A stretch of DNA of 64,000 nucleotides from Flavobacterium psychrophilum (GTDB lineage Bacteria; Bacteroidota; Bacteroidia; Flavobacteriales; Flavobacteriaceae), in contig CAMAQD010000012.1 of the NCBI GenBank assembly GCA_945860385.1, positions 1-64,000 of the forward strand, in the 5' to 3' direction. A program made the translations under genes and the position numbers. The notes under the pieces were generated by a model. It was not told the DNA's origin. It saw only the letters and a program-made list of their open reading frames with translations, and did not search any database. Of this stretch, positions 15,612 to 25,203 are shown in pieces; position 1 is the stretch's first letter; each line of letters begins with the position of its first letter.

Positions 15612-16103
15612 ATGGAAAATACAAATAAATTACCTACAGTTTGGAAGTTTATAATTGCAATTCTCCTATGTGAAAGTATAGGAATTAGCAGCGGATTATT
15701 AGCAAGTGCCAACAATAACGAATGGTTTGACACGCTTATTAAACCAGCCTGGAATCCACCTGCTTATTTATTTGGCCCAGTTTGGACGACATTATATTTA
15801 TTAATGGGAATTTCTTTAGCCATCATTTGGAGCAACAAAGAAGCTGAACTTCACAAACGCAAGGCTTATTTTTTATTTGCAAGCCAACTGTTTCTTAATT
15901 TTTGGTGGAGCATTATATTCTTTCACTTCCACTCCCCTGCATTCGCCTTGGTAGACATTGTTTTAATGATTGTAACTATTATACTAACCATTTATAGCTT
16001 TTCGACTTTCTCAAAAACTGCTTCGTGGCTACTTGTACCCTACATATCGTGGGTATCATTTGCTACAATTTTAAATTTTTCAATTTGGACATTAAATCAG
16101 TAA
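15612..16103 (+). CDS. TspO/MBR family membrane protein
   Basis: 163 residues. Five-TM tryptophan-rich sensory protein of the TspO/peripheral benzodiazepine receptor family. The signature PAWNPPAYLFGPVWTTLYLL (residues about 40-59) covers the WxPP and FGPVWT motifs; N-FWWSIIFF and the final WVSFATILNFSIW helix follow. TspO proteins bind porphyrins and are linked to stress or light responses. Last gene of the islet, convergent with valS across a bidirectional terminator. Confidence 0.93.
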   Translation: MENTNKLPTVWKFIIAILLCESIGISSGLLASANNNEWFDTLIKPAWNPPAYLFGPVWTTLYLLMGISLAIIWSNKEAELHKRKAYFLFASQLFLNFWWSIIFFHFHSPAFALVDIVLMIVTIILTIYSFSTFSKTASWLLVPYISWVSFATILNFSIWTLNQ

Positions 16104-16151
16104 AAAAATAAATTAATTCTATTTTGAACTTAAAAAAATAATGCTCAAAAA

Positions 16152-16183
16152 AAAACCCATTCACTGCGGCGAATGGGTTTTTA
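16152..16183. terminator. Bidirectional terminator between tspO and valS
   Basis: AAAACCCATTC (16152-16162) pairs with GAATGGGTTTT (16171-16181). A tracts on one side and T tracts on the other let it serve both converging genes. Confidence 0.88.
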
Positions 16184-16202
16184 GTTTCAAACATGTAGTT
16201 CA

Positions 16203-18836
16203 TTATTTTAATCCAGCCAAACTTTGTTCCAATGTTGCAATCTTCGAAAGTGCATCGGCTTCTTTTTGTCTTTCGTTTGCCAAAACTTTTTCTGGTGCTC
16301 CGTTTACGAATTTCTCGTTTGACAATTTATTTTGAACTGATTTCAAAAAACCTTGAGTGTAAACCAACTCAGCAGTTAGTTTTTCAATTTCAGCTGCAAC
16401 ATCAATATTTCCGGTAATTGGGATAAAATATTCGTTCGATTTTACGCGGAAAGACAACGCACCATCCACTTTATCCGAAACGTATTCTAAAGATGTAATG
16501 TTTCCTAATTTGGTCACAACAGCATCAAAATAAGTCGAAACTTTATCATTGTTTACCACCCTCAATTCAATAGTGTCCTTGAACGGAATATTCTTGTCCT
16601 TACGAATCGTTCTAATTCCAGAAATCACTTCAATAGTATTTTCAAAATCAGTAATTAATTGTGCATTGAAAGGTTTTATTTCTGGCCAAGTCGAAACAAT
16701 CAAAGCCTCTTCTATCGTTCTTTCGTCCAATAATTGCCAAATTTCCTCTGTCAAAAACGGCATAAACGGATGCAACAATTTCATATTGTTTTCCAACATT
16801 TCTATGGCTTTCGCTACTGTTTTGCTGTCTATTGGCTGTTGGTAAGCAGGTTTTATCATTTCTAAAAACCAAGAACAGAAATCGTCCCAAACCAATTTGT
16901 AAATGACCATCAAAGCATCAGAAATTCTATATTTCTCGAAATTATCTTCAATCTCCAACAGCGTTTGTTGCAATTTGGCTTCATACCATTCAATCGCCAC
17001 TTTTGAAGATTCGGGTTGTGGAATGGAATCCGAAACTTCCCATCCTTTTATCAGTTTGAAAGCATTCCAAATTTTATTGGTAAATCCTTTTCCTTGGTTA
17101 CACAGTTCTTCGTCGAACATAATATCGTTTCCTGCAGAAGCGCTTAATAGCAATCCCACACGAACTCCATCGGCACCAAATTTTTCGATTAATTCTAATG
17201 GTTCTGGTGAATTTCCCAATGATTTCGACATTTTACGTCTTTGTTTGTCACGAACCAAACCCGTCAAATACACATTCGTAAAAGGTTTTTTACCCGTATA
17301 TTCATATCCTGCAATAATCATTCGCGCTACCCAGAAAAACAAAATATCCGGACCTGTTACCAAATCATTCGTTGGATAATAGTATTTAAAATCTTCGTTT
17401 TCAGGATCCATAATACCTCCAAAAACCGACATTGGCCAAAGCCAAGAGGAGAACCAAGTATCGAGAGCATCAACATCTTGTTTCAAGTCAGAAGTTAGTA
17501 GTGAGGAGTTAGAATTTTTTTCTTTGGCTAAAGCCAAAGCTTCGTCAATATTTTCAGCAACTACGAAATCTTCTTTTCCGTCACCGTAGAAATAAGCAGG
17601 AATTTGTTGTCCCCACCACAATTGACGCGAAATATTCCAATCCCGAATATTATTCAACCAATGCGCATAAGTATTATGAAAACGAGATGGATGCAATTTA
17701 ATTTCGCCATCAACCAAAACGGATTTAATAGCTGGTTTTACTAAATCTTCCATTTTCAAGAACCATTGATCTGACAAACGAGGTTCGATTACGGCTTTGG
17801 TTCTTTCCGATGTTCCCACTTTATTCAAGTGAATTTCGGTTTTGGCCAAAGCTCCGATGGTTTCCAATTCTTTCGCGATTTCTTCACGAACCACAAAACG
17901 GTCTTTCCCTTGATAATGCAATCCAAAACTATTCAAAGTGGCATCTTCATTGAAAATATCAATTATTTCTAAATTGTGTTTTTCACCAAGTGCTTTATCA
18001 TTTATATCGTGAGCCGGAGTTACTTTCAAGCAACCTGTTCCAAACTCAATATCAACATACTCGTCTTCAATAATTGGAATTACCCGACCACAAATTGGCA
18101 CAATCGCTTTCTTTCCTTTTAAATGTGTAAAACGGGCATCATTTGGGTTGACACAAATCGCAGTATCTCCAAAAATAGTTTCCGGACGAGTTGTAGCAAC
18201 TGTCAAAAAGTCTTCAGTTCCTTCAATTTTATATTTGAGGAAATATAATTTTCCTTGTTGTTCTTCATAAATAACTTCTTCGTCAGACAAAGTGGTTTTG
18301 GCTTCTGGATCCCAGTTTACCATTCGGTAACCACGATAAATCAAACCTTTGTTATATAAATCTACAAACGATTTTATTACTGATGCCGACATGTCAGGAT
18401 CCATCGTGAATTTGGTTCTGTCCCAATCACAAGAGCAACCCAATTGTTTGAGTTGTTCCAAAATGGTTCCTCCATATTTATCCGTCCAATCATAAGCGTG
18501 TTGCAAAAACTCTTCTCGACTCAAATCGGATTTGTTGATTCCTTCGGATTTTAATTTGGCAACCACTTTAGCTTCCGTAGCAATCGAAGCGTGGTCTGTT
18601 CCCGGAACCCAGCAAGCGTTGAAGCCTTTGAGACGCGCTCTACGAATCAAAACATCTTGAATAGTATTGTTCAACATATGACCCATATGCAAAACACCAG
18701 TCACGTTTGGCGGAGGAATTACGATGGTATATGGCGTTCTGTGGTCTGGCTCGGAGTGAAAATAATTATTTTTCATCCAGTAGTCATACCACTTATTTTC
18801 AATAGTTTTTGACTCAAATTGTGCAGGAATTGTCAT
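16203..18836 (-). CDS. valS: Valine--tRNA ligase
   Basis: 877 residues, normal for bacterial ValRS. Charges tRNA(Val) with valine and edits threonine errors. The class I HIGH motif is at residues 41-53 (PPPNVTGVLHMGH) and KMSKS at 535-539. The editing CP1 domain (about 190-350) has ATTRPETIFGDTAICV and GTGCLKVTPAHD-like motifs. Anticodon-binding helices follow and the last ~65 residues are the coiled-coil arm. On this strand TACTTTTG (18900-18907) is a -7 box 19 nt after TTTT. Its 3' end is duplicated at 12195-12500. Confidence 0.97.
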   Translation of the reverse strand: MTIPAQFESKTIENKWYDYWMKNNYFHSEPDHRTPYTIVIPPPNVTGVLHMGHMLNNTIQDVLIRRARLKGFNACWVPGTDHASIATEAKVVAKLKSEGINKSDLSREEFLQHAYDWTDKYGGTILEQLKQLGCSCDWDRTKFTMDPDMSASVIKSFVDLYNKGLIYRGYRMVNWDPEAKTTLSDEEVIYEEQQGKLYFLKYKIEGTEDFLTVATTRPETIFGDTAICVNPNDARFTHLKGKKAIVPICGRVIPIIEDEYVDIEFGTGCLKVTPAHDINDKALGEKHNLEIIDIFNEDATLNSFGLHYQGKDRFVVREEIAKELETIGALAKTEIHLNKVGTSERTKAVIEPRLSDQWFLKMEDLVKPAIKSVLVDGEIKLHPSRFHNTYAHWLNNIRDWNISRQLWWGQQIPAYFYGDGKEDFVVAENIDEALALAKEKNSNSSLLTSDLKQDVDALDTWFSSWLWPMSVFGGIMDPENEDFKYYYPTNDLVTGPDILFFWVARMIIAGYEYTGKKPFTNVYLTGLVRDKQRRKMSKSLGNSPEPLELIEKFGADGVRVGLLLSASAGNDIMFDEELCNQGKGFTNKIWNAFKLIKGWEVSDSIPQPESSKVAIEWYEAKLQQTLLEIEDNFEKYRISDALMVIYKLVWDDFCSWFLEMIKPAYQQPIDSKTVAKAIEMLENNMKLLHPFMPFLTEEIWQLLDERTIEEALIVSTWPEIKPFNAQLITDFENTIEVISGIRTIRKDKNIPFKDTIELRVVNNDKVSTYFDAVVTKLGNITSLEYVSDKVDGALSFRVKSNEYFIPITGNIDVAAEIEKLTAELVYTQGFLKSVQNKLSNEKFVNGAPEKVLANERQKEADALSKIATLEQSLAGLK

Positions 18837-18899
18837 AAAAAAGCAACTGTTAAAACCAAAATTATACTTTGGTCTGATATTTGTAATTTAAATAGGGAA

Positions 18900-18930
18900 C
18901 AAAAGTAAATAATTAAGTACAGTATAAAAA
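18900..18930 (-). promoter_or_regulatory. Predicted valS promoter
   Basis: On the reverse strand TTTT (18927-18930), 19-nt spacer, TACTTTTG (18900-18907). The -7 half matches TAnnTTTG; the -33 half is one base off TTTG. Confidence 0.5.
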
Positions 18931-18943
18931 GAGAAATAAATAA

Positions 18944-18973
18944 TTGTAAGCTTAATTAAAAAAAGTAATTTTA
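18944..18973 (+). promoter_or_regulatory. Predicted promoter of the DUF1573 gene
   Basis: TTG (18944-18946), 19-nt spacer, TAATTTTA (18966-18973), one base from the -7 consensus. It is 26 bp before the ATG and divergent from the valS promoter. Confidence 0.5.
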
Positions 18974-18998
18974 CTAAACAGAATATAAAAACAACAAA

Positions 18999-19388
18999 AT
19001 GAAAAAAACAATCGCTTTATTAACAATCGTATTATTTAGCAGTTTTGGTTTTGCCCAAAATGGTCCTAAAATTGAATTTAAGGCAAAAGACAATACCATC
19101 GATTACGGAACCATCACCAAAAACAAGGATAATGGTGTTCGCTCTTTTGAATTTACCAACACTGGTGATGCGCCATTGATAATTACCAATGTCCTTTCTA
19201 CTTGTGGATGTACAGTTCCTACCAAACCGGAAGCTCCAATCATGCCAGGTAAAACTGGAAAAATTGAGGTGAAATACAGCATGATTCCTGGACCAATTAG
19301 AAAAACTATTACGGTTGAATCAAATGCTGTAAATTATGAAGGCGGAAGAATTCCTTTAAAAATAAAAGGGGAAGTTATCGCTGATTAA
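18999..19388 (+). CDS. DUF1573 domain protein, exported
   Basis: 129 residues. Signal peptide MKKTIALLTIVLFSSFGFAQ. The mature part is one DUF1573 Ig-like domain with the family core FEFTNTGDAPLIITNVLSTC followed by GCTVP and KIEVKYS. The domain is common in Bacteroidota periplasmic and surface proteins; its role is not established. The Cys pair in STCGCT is conserved. Followed after 25 bp by a small lipoprotein gene, perhaps co-transcribed. Confidence 0.88.
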   Translation: MKKTIALLTIVLFSSFGFAQNGPKIEFKAKDNTIDYGTITKNKDNGVRSFEFTNTGDAPLIITNVLSTCGCTVPTKPEAPIMPGKTGKIEVKYSMIPGPIRKTITVESNAVNYEGGRIPLKIKGEVIAD

Positions 19389-19413
19389 TTAAATTAAATA
19401 CAACTTGAGAATC

Positions 19414-19728
19414 ATGAAAGGATTTCTAAATTTAACCATCCCTTTATTTTTGATAATTATTGTAAGTTGCACAAATGATCAAACCATAACGGATCAAACT
19501 TATGTTTTTACAAAACCTTATTGTGAAACTGTCACAGTTGGAGGTGTTGTTGGGTTAGCAGAAAAATGTTTTAAAATTGGTGATATAGTTACAGGAAAAG
19601 AAATAAAAACAGGAAAATTAACTATTAGAATTGCCGAACATTCCCCGTTGAACGATGGCCCACCAAGCAATGCAAGTTATCAAGAATTTTTAGACGTTCC
19701 TTTAAATTATTTAGAGATTAAAAAATAA
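19414..19728 (+). CDS. Small lipoprotein, function unknown
   Basis: 104 residues from ATG 19414. A TTG at 19405 would add three residues; the ATG is preferred because it directly starts a lipoprotein signal (MKGFLNLTIPLFLIIIVSC, Cys at residue 19). The mature part (NDQTITDQTYVFTKPYC...) has two further Cys and no family I recognise. It lies behind the DUF1573 gene and ends at a shared terminator. Confidence 0.65.
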   Translation: MKGFLNLTIPLFLIIIVSCTNDQTITDQTYVFTKPYCETVTVGGVVGLAEKCFKIGDIVTGKEIKTGKLTIRIAEHSPLNDGPPSNASYQEFLDVPLNYLEIKK

Positions 19729-19750
19729 CGAATTAACTTTTTTATACACA

Positions 19751-19786
19751 AAACGCTTCTTACTTAATTTTAAGAAGCGTTTTTTT
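19751..19786. terminator. Bidirectional terminator
   Basis: AAACGCTTCTTA (19751-19762) pairs with TAAGAAGCGTTT (19771-19782), T run after. It sits between the small lipoprotein gene and the convergent protease gene. Confidence 0.88.
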
Positions 19787-21114
19787 TATAACACATTTAG
19801 CAATTGAAATTTGAATTTTAGAATTTGACTTTCCCTTTCAACTTCAAAGGTTATCCAATTTTCCTCTTCCGTTTTCAGTAAGGAATAAATTTTTTCTAAA
19901 GTAAATTCATATCCAGGCTTTTCGTTAATACTGATAATGATGTCCCCTTTTTGGAGTCCACAGATTGCAGCTGGGGAGTTTTTTCGAACATTTACGATGG
20001 TGTAAATGGGTTTTAAAACAAATTTATATTTGAAATTGCTGTAAATAGTACTTGTTTTTGAAGTATTTTCCTTTAATCCAAAAGGGACAGTTTCAAGACT
20101 TACTGTCTCCTGAACCCATTGCAAGCCATAATGCTGAAGTTCTATTCCACTTTTATTATAATAAAAAGGTGTTTTGTAATTATTGTTTTTCTTTAAAAAA
20201 AGTTGTTGGTTTGGATAATCAAAAACCAAATTGAATCTTTTTAAAATTTCGGCACCTACTGATCCAGCGCGATCTTTCACCATTCTCACACTTTTTAACG
20301 AAGTCGAATCTGGAAAAGCTACGATAGGTTTATTAAATTCAAATTTTGAAAAAGTAAATTTTTTAATTTGCGCCCTTTTGCCTTCAACATCTCCACTAAA
20401 TCCTTTTCCTAAGTAATCTTCGAAATGTTTTTGTGGAATATTTATTGAATTCTGTTTGTTTTCGAAAAGCCAGATGGCGTCACTATTGCCAATATCAATC
20501 AATAGTTTTGTAGTAATTTCAGTTGAATCAATTATGGCACTGCCATTAATATAAGGTTTTGATTTTTCTACAGCAATAGGAACCATCTGATATTTTTTAA
20601 CAATTCTTTTTCGGTTTTTTTCGTTGTCTTTAAATACTGTAATTCGCTTTCTTTCATAGTTAATTTCAACCAAATTGGATTTTAAAAAATGATAACCAAT
20701 AATACCATTTACAGGGATTCCAATGTGTGAGGACAAATTAAAACTTTGATCTAAAACAATGTATAGCAGATGATTAAAATATTTTAAATTTTTAATTTCT
20801 AATGTGTTATTAGTAGATTTTAGACCTTCAATAGAAGTCTCACTTCCCAAACCCCTTAAGGATATTTTTTCAACATTAAAAAAACTGACCTCTTTCTTAT
20901 CTTCCATACTAAACAAAATGGTCTCTTCTACACCAGAATCTAGGAGAAAATATAACTCAACTTGATTTACTTTTATGGGAATAAATATCAAATTATTGAT
21001 AAATTTGAAAGGAATAACTACGTTATCAGTTCCTTTTTCAAATTGAAATTCGTCCTGTCCAAAAACAGGTAAAGTAGAAATAATAAAAAAGCATAAAATG
21101 ATTATTCGTCTCAT
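19786..21114 (-). CDS. Exported aspartyl protease-like protein with PDZ domain
   Basis: 442 residues. Signal peptide MRRIIILCFFIISTLPVFGQ. Two retropepsin-like halves follow: the first with DSG at residues 59-61 in VELYFLLDSG, the second with LLIDIGNSDAIWLF, in which the expected D-T/S-G is DIG. The C-terminal ~75 residues form a PDZ domain (IVNVRKNSPAAICGLQKGDI). The arrangement is common in Bacteroidota 'aspartyl protease family' proteins. The Ile in place of Thr/Ser at the second site makes activity uncertain. Likely periplasmic. Single gene, divergent from the aminotransferase. Confidence 0.83.
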   Translation of the reverse strand: MRRIIILCFFIISTLPVFGQDEFQFEKGTDNVVIPFKFINNLIFIPIKVNQVELYFLLDSGVEETILFSMEDKKEVSFFNVEKISLRGLGSETSIEGLKSTNNTLEIKNLKYFNHLLYIVLDQSFNLSSHIGIPVNGIIGYHFLKSNLVEINYERKRITVFKDNEKNRKRIVKKYQMVPIAVEKSKPYINGSAIIDSTEITTKLLIDIGNSDAIWLFENKQNSINIPQKHFEDYLGKGFSGDVEGKRAQIKKFTFSKFEFNKPIVAFPDSTSLKSVRMVKDRAGSVGAEILKRFNLVFDYPNQQLFLKKNNNYKTPFYYNKSGIELQHYGLQWVQETVSLETVPFGLKENTSKTSTIYSNFKYKFVLKPIYTIVNVRKNSPAAICGLQKGDIIISINEKPGYEFTLEKIYSLLKTEEENWITFEVERESQILKFKFQLLNVL

Positions 21115-21249
21115 CCTAATTATTTTTATAAAGTTAGTGAAATATTGAATAATAATGCCCTTTTATTCACAAATAAAGAGATTTAAAGCGATTTATTTCG
21201 AAAAAAAAGTCGCAAATTTGCACCAAATTTTCACCAAATTTTCATAAAC

Positions 21250-22446
21250 ATGCCTAGTATTTCAATCCGAGGTCGAAAAATGCCCGAATCCCCAATTCGA
21301 AAGTTGGCTCCTTATGCAGACATGGCCAAACTAAAAGGTCATAAAGTATATCATTTAAACATTGGTCAACCCGATATAAAAAGTCCCGAAATAGCCATTG
21401 AAGCCATAAAAAATATTAATTTAAATATAATAGAATATGGTCCATCAGCAGGTTATGAAAGTTACCGAAAAAAACTAGCCTTATTTTACACCAATCAAAA
21501 TGTAAGCGTTTCTTTTGAAGACATAATGATTACTACAGGAGGCTCTGAAGCATTATTATTTGCGCTTGGCAGCATTATGGATCCCGAGGATGAAGTAATT
21601 ATTCCAGAACCTTTTTATGCAAATTATAGTGCTTTTGCAGCAGAATCGAGTGCCAGAGTTGTACCTGTAATTTCTAATATCGAAAGCGGTTTTACATTGC
21701 CTACGATTGAAGAATTTGAAAAAGCGATTACGCCAAAAACCAAAGCGATTTTAATCTGTAATCCCAATAATCCAACGGGTTATTTGTATTCAGAATCTGA
21801 GATTAATCAATTAGGAGAATTAGTTCGAAAACATGACTTATTTCTAATTGCAGACGAAGTGTATCGCGAATTTATATACGACGACAGAGACAAACACTTT
21901 TCGGTGATGAACCTTAAAGGAATTGAGCAAAACGTCATTATGATTGATTCTGTCTCTAAAAGATACAGCATGTGTGGTGCAAGAATTGGCTGCATGATAA
22001 CCAAAAATAGAGAAGTTATTGCTGCCTCAATGAAATTTGCTCAGGCTCGTTTATGCCCACCAACGATTGAACAAATCGCTTGCGAAGCTGCAATCGATAC
22101 GCCTCAAAGTTATTTTGACGAGGTAATTTCAGAATACAAAGAACGAAGAGATGCCCTAATTACTGAATTAAACAAAATTGAAGGCGTGGTCGTAACTACT
22201 CCAAAAGCTGCTTTTTATTGCATTGCTCAACTACCTGTTGACAATACAGATGATTTCGCACAATGGCTCCTTGAAAGCTACAATCTGCATGGAGAAACCG
22301 TGATGGTGGCTCCTGCGGCAGGATTTTACTCAACTCCGGGAGTTGGTTTAAATCAAGTTCGAATTGCTTACGTGCTGAAAAAGGAAGATTTGGTTAAAGC
22401 TGTACAAATCTTAAAAGAAGCCATTCAAGTGTACAATTCGAACTAA
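21250..22446 (+). CDS. Class I/II aminotransferase (AspC-like)
   Basis: 398 residues. Fold-type I PLP enzyme; cytosolic. Schiff-base Lys is K237 in IDSVSKRYSMCGARIG; NPNNPTGY (about residues 171-178) and ADEVYREF supply the PLP-contacting Asn, Asp and Tyr; final Arg in VRIAYVLKKEDL binds the substrate carboxylate. Aspartate/tyrosine/aromatic aminotransferase type, exact amino acid not deducible. A direct repeat CACCAAATTTT occurs twice just before the start. Stands between the protease and folE. Confidence 0.92.
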   Translation: MPSISIRGRKMPESPIRKLAPYADMAKLKGHKVYHLNIGQPDIKSPEIAIEAIKNINLNIIEYGPSAGYESYRKKLALFYTNQNVSVSFEDIMITTGGSEALLFALGSIMDPEDEVIIPEPFYANYSAFAAESSARVVPVISNIESGFTLPTIEEFEKAITPKTKAILICNPNNPTGYLYSESEINQLGELVRKHDLFLIADEVYREFIYDDRDKHFSVMNLKGIEQNVIMIDSVSKRYSMCGARIGCMITKNREVIAASMKFAQARLCPPTIEQIACEAAIDTPQSYFDEVISEYKERRDALITELNKIEGVVVTTPKAAFYCIAQLPVDNTDDFAQWLLESYNLHGETVMVAPAAGFYSTPGVGLNQVRIAYVLKKEDLVKAVQILKEAIQVYNSN

Positions 22447-22581
22447 TAAAAATTCATAATTTTTTCCTCAAATTCGGCAACAATTTCGCAGAATTAATTA
22501 TTAAAAGCTTTAGAAATTCTTTAGCTTTAATTAATTATCTTTACTCCCTAAATTTATTTTATACAATAATTGTAACTTTTA

Positions 22582-23253
22582 ATGATAAACAACGAAGACT
22601 TTCAGGACGAAATAGGAAACAATCATATTAGTTCATCAGCAAAAAACCCCGTAAGAGAAGACGCTTTTGATATTTCTGACGATGAGAAAATCGAAAGAAT
22701 AAAAAAAGATGTCGAAAATATACTCCTTACACTTGGCATGGATTTGACCGACGACAGCTTGAAAGGAACCCCCAATCGAGTAGCAAAAATGTTTGTGAAA
22801 GAAATTTTTGGAGGTCTAAATCCGACTAAAAAACCAAATGCTTCTACTTTCGAAAATAGCTACAAATATGGAGAAATGCTGGTTGAAAAAAACATTACAG
22901 TCTATTCTACTTGCGAACACCATTTGTTGCCCATTATTGGAAGAGCACACGTTGCTTACATCTCAAACGGAAGGGTTGTTGGACTATCAAAAATAAACAG
23001 AATAGTTGAGTTTTATTCGAAAAGACCTCAGGTACAAGAGCGCTTAACGATGCAAATAGTTCAAGAACTCCAAATTGCATTGGGCACAGAAGACGTGGCT
23101 TGTATTATCGATGCCAAGCATCTTTGCGTCAATTCGAGAGGAATAAAAGACATCGAAAGCAGCACAGTAACCTCAGAATTTGGAGGTAAATTTAAAGAAG
23201 AACAAACTCGCAGAGAGCTATTAGAATATATAAAGTTAGAAACAAAGTTTTAA
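22582..23253 (+). CDS. folE: GTP cyclohydrolase I
   Basis: 223 residues. Converts GTP to 7,8-dihydroneopterin triphosphate, first step of folate and pterin synthesis. Zinc ligands C111 and H114 (TCEHHLLP) and C182 ([10 protein letters not shown]) are all present, so it is the zinc-dependent type IA enzyme rather than the zinc-independent IB. Core motif [10 protein letters not shown] is intact. The N-terminal ~35 residues are a polar extension of the usual kind. The gap before it contains an imperfect AT-rich inverted repeat around 22490-22540 of unknown meaning. Confidence 0.96.
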   Translation: MINNEDFQDEIGNNHISSSAKNPVREDAFDISDDEKIERIKKDVENILLTLGMDLTDDSLKGTPNRVAKMFVKEIFGGLNPTKKPNASTFENSYKYGEMLVEKNITVYSTCEHHLLPIIGRAHVAYISNGRVVGLSKINRIVEFYSKRPQVQERLTMQIVQELQIALGTEDVACIIDAKHLCVNSRGIKDIESSTVTSEFGGKFKEEQTRRELLEYIKLETKF

Positions 23254-23293
23254 AAGTTTATTGTTTTTAAAACAAATCACAAATCAAACAAGA

Positions 23294-24778
23294 ATGCCTC
23301 TATACAAATCCCAAAACTTAAAAATATACAATACTCTTTCGGGAGAAAAAGAAGTTTTCAAGCCCATTCATGAAGGAAATGTTGGAATGTATGTTTGCGG
23401 GCCAACAGTCTACAGCAATGTACATCTCGGAAATGTGAGAACATTTATGTCGTTTGATGTGATCTTCAGGTATTTTCTACACTTAGGTTTCAAAACGCGT
23501 TATGTTAGAAATATTACTGATGCCGGACATTTGACCGATGACGGAAATGTAGATAATGACCGTTTTGTAAAACAATCTCGACTGGAAAAATTGGAACCGA
23601 TGGAAGTGGTTCAAAAATATACTGTCGATTTTCATCAGGTTTTAGAAAAATTTAATTTTTTGGCTCCCACAATAGAGCCGACCGCAACAGGTCATATAAT
23701 TGAACAAATAGAATTGATTCAAAAACTAATTGCCGATGGTTTTGCATATGAAACCCAAGGTTCAGTCTATTTTGATGTTTATGAATACAATAAAAAAGGT
23801 TTGAATTACGGTGAACTTAGTAACCGAAATGTCGATGAATTGTTTTCCAATACAAGAGATTTAGACGGTCAAAACGAAAAGAAAAACCCTCAAGATTTTG
23901 CTTTGTGGAAAAATGCATCACCGGCACACATCATGCGTTGGAATTCCCCTTGGGGCGAAGGCTTTCCGGGTTGGCATTTGGAATGTACCGCAATGAGTAC
24001 CAAATATTTAGGAGACCATTTTGACATTCACGGAGGCGGAATGGATTTAAAATTTCCACATCATGAATGCGAAGTAGCACAAGGAAAAGCTTGTAACGGA
24101 ACAACACCCGTAAATATTTGGATGCATACCAATATGCTTACTATGAATGGTCTACGAATGAGTAAATCGACTGGAAATTATATTTTACCAATGGAATTGC
24201 TTTCGGGAGAAAACTCTTTTTTTGAAAAGAAATTTCAACCCAATGTCGTTCGCTTTTGCTTTTTGCAAGCTCATTATAGAAGTGTTTTGGACATTTCGAA
24301 CGAGGCTATGTTGGCCAGTGAAAAAGGATTAAACAGATTGCTTGAAGGCGTAAAATTGATGGCAACCATCCAACCTAACACCACTTCATCTTTTTCAGTA
24401 AGCGATTGGATTCAAAGTTGTTATGAAGCAATGAATGATGATTTTAATACGCCAATTCTAATTGCTAATTTATTTGAAGGAATCAGGCACATCAATTTAT
24501 TAAATGATAATTCTGATAGCCTGACAGCCGAAGATTTAAAATTATTCAGCGATTCGATAAGTACTTTTATCTTTGACGTTTTGGGACTTAAAGACGAAAA
24601 AGGAGTTGAAAACAATAACGAAAAACTAGAAGGCGTAGTCAATATGTTAATAGGAATGCGAAATGAGGCTAGAGCCAATAAAGATTTTGCAATGTCGGAT
24701 CAAATAAGAAATCAATTGATTGCTTTAGGAATTCAGTTGAAGGACGGAAAAGAAGGAACTACTTTTAGTATTCAATAA
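23294..24778 (+). CDS. cysS: Cysteine--tRNA ligase
   Basis: 494 residues from ATG 23294; a TTG at 23261 adds 11 poor residues and is rejected. Class I synthetase: zinc Cys C35 in YVCGPTVY, the HIGH motif as HLGN starting at H44, the zinc residues in [10 protein letters not shown] and HHECEVAQ, and KMSKS as RMSKS at 288-292. The C-terminal helical anticodon-binding region has [17 protein letters not shown]. Normal length. It starts 40 bp after folE; shared transcription is possible. Confidence 0.97.
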   Translation: MPLYKSQNLKIYNTLSGEKEVFKPIHEGNVGMYVCGPTVYSNVHLGNVRTFMSFDVIFRYFLHLGFKTRYVRNITDAGHLTDDGNVDNDRFVKQSRLEKLEPMEVVQKYTVDFHQVLEKFNFLAPTIEPTATGHIIEQIELIQKLIADGFAYETQGSVYFDVYEYNKKGLNYGELSNRNVDELFSNTRDLDGQNEKKNPQDFALWKNASPAHIMRWNSPWGEGFPGWHLECTAMSTKYLGDHFDIHGGGMDLKFPHHECEVAQGKACNGTTPVNIWMHTNMLTMNGLRMSKSTGNYILPMELLSGENSFFEKKFQPNVVRFCFLQAHYRSVLDISNEAMLASEKGLNRLLEGVKLMATIQPNTTSSFSVSDWIQSCYEAMNDDFNTPILIANLFEGIRHINLLNDNSDSLTAEDLKLFSDSISTFIFDVLGLKDEKGVENNNEKLEGVVNMLIGMRNEARANKDFAMSDQIRNQLIALGIQLKDGKEGTTFSIQ

Positions 24779-24860
24779 TCAGGTCGCAGATTTAAGAATG
24801 CAGATTTTTGTTATCTTTCGGAAAACTAAAAAACTGAACACTGAACACTTTTTTTAAGAT

Positions 24861-25142
24861 ATGTTAAAGAAAACCCTCATATTTCCCTTTGTTTTTTTGG
24901 TTCGGTTTTATCAAACGGCGATTTCGCCATTCACGCCTTCAGCATGCAGATTTGAGCCAACTTGTTCGAGTTATATGATCGAAGCGCTACAAAAGCACGG
25001 TTTATTATATGGAGGTTTTTTAGGACTGAAAAGAATATTGAGTTGCCACCCTTGGGGAAAAACCGGTTATGATCCAGTGCCTTCGGCGCCACAATCACAA
25101 CAAAGCATGGATTCAAAAAACAAATGCTCGCACAAACATTAA
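24861..25142 (+). CDS. yidD: Membrane protein insertion efficiency factor YidD
   Basis: 93 residues. N-terminal amphipathic helix and the conserved core [20 protein letters not shown] then [13 protein letters not shown] and GCHPWG-type ending ([15 protein letters not shown]). YidD helps YidC-dependent membrane protein insertion. A short tail rich in Gln, Ser and Lys with a Cys-His ending is extra. Followed by lgt after 61 bp; both serve envelope assembly. Confidence 0.93.
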   Translation: MLKKTLIFPFVFLVRFYQTAISPFTPSACRFEPTCSSYMIEALQKHGLLYGGFLGLKRILSCHPWGKTGYDPVPSAPQSQQSMDSKNKCSHKH

Positions 25143-25203
25143 CTTTTTATAAAGACATACTCTTCTTTAAATATATATTTTTACAATCTATAAAAAAAAC
25201 TAT

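Larger units (their letters stand above)
12541..16202. other. Putative acquired islet bounded by valS 3'-end direct repeats
   Basis: Five genes, all on the + strand, lie between the valS fragment and intact valS: PNPOx-like, SpoIIAA-like, nitroreductase, SDR and TspO. The two valS ends are direct repeats, the arrangement left by Campbell-type insertion of a circle at the 3' end of a gene. No integrase is visible in the islet, so the mechanism is inferred. Confidence 0.45.

Noticed and set aside
22490..22540. AT-rich inverted repeat before folE as a riboswitch
   Set aside because: Pairing is broken in the inner part, no known riboswitch motif (e.g. tetrahydrofolate) was recognised.
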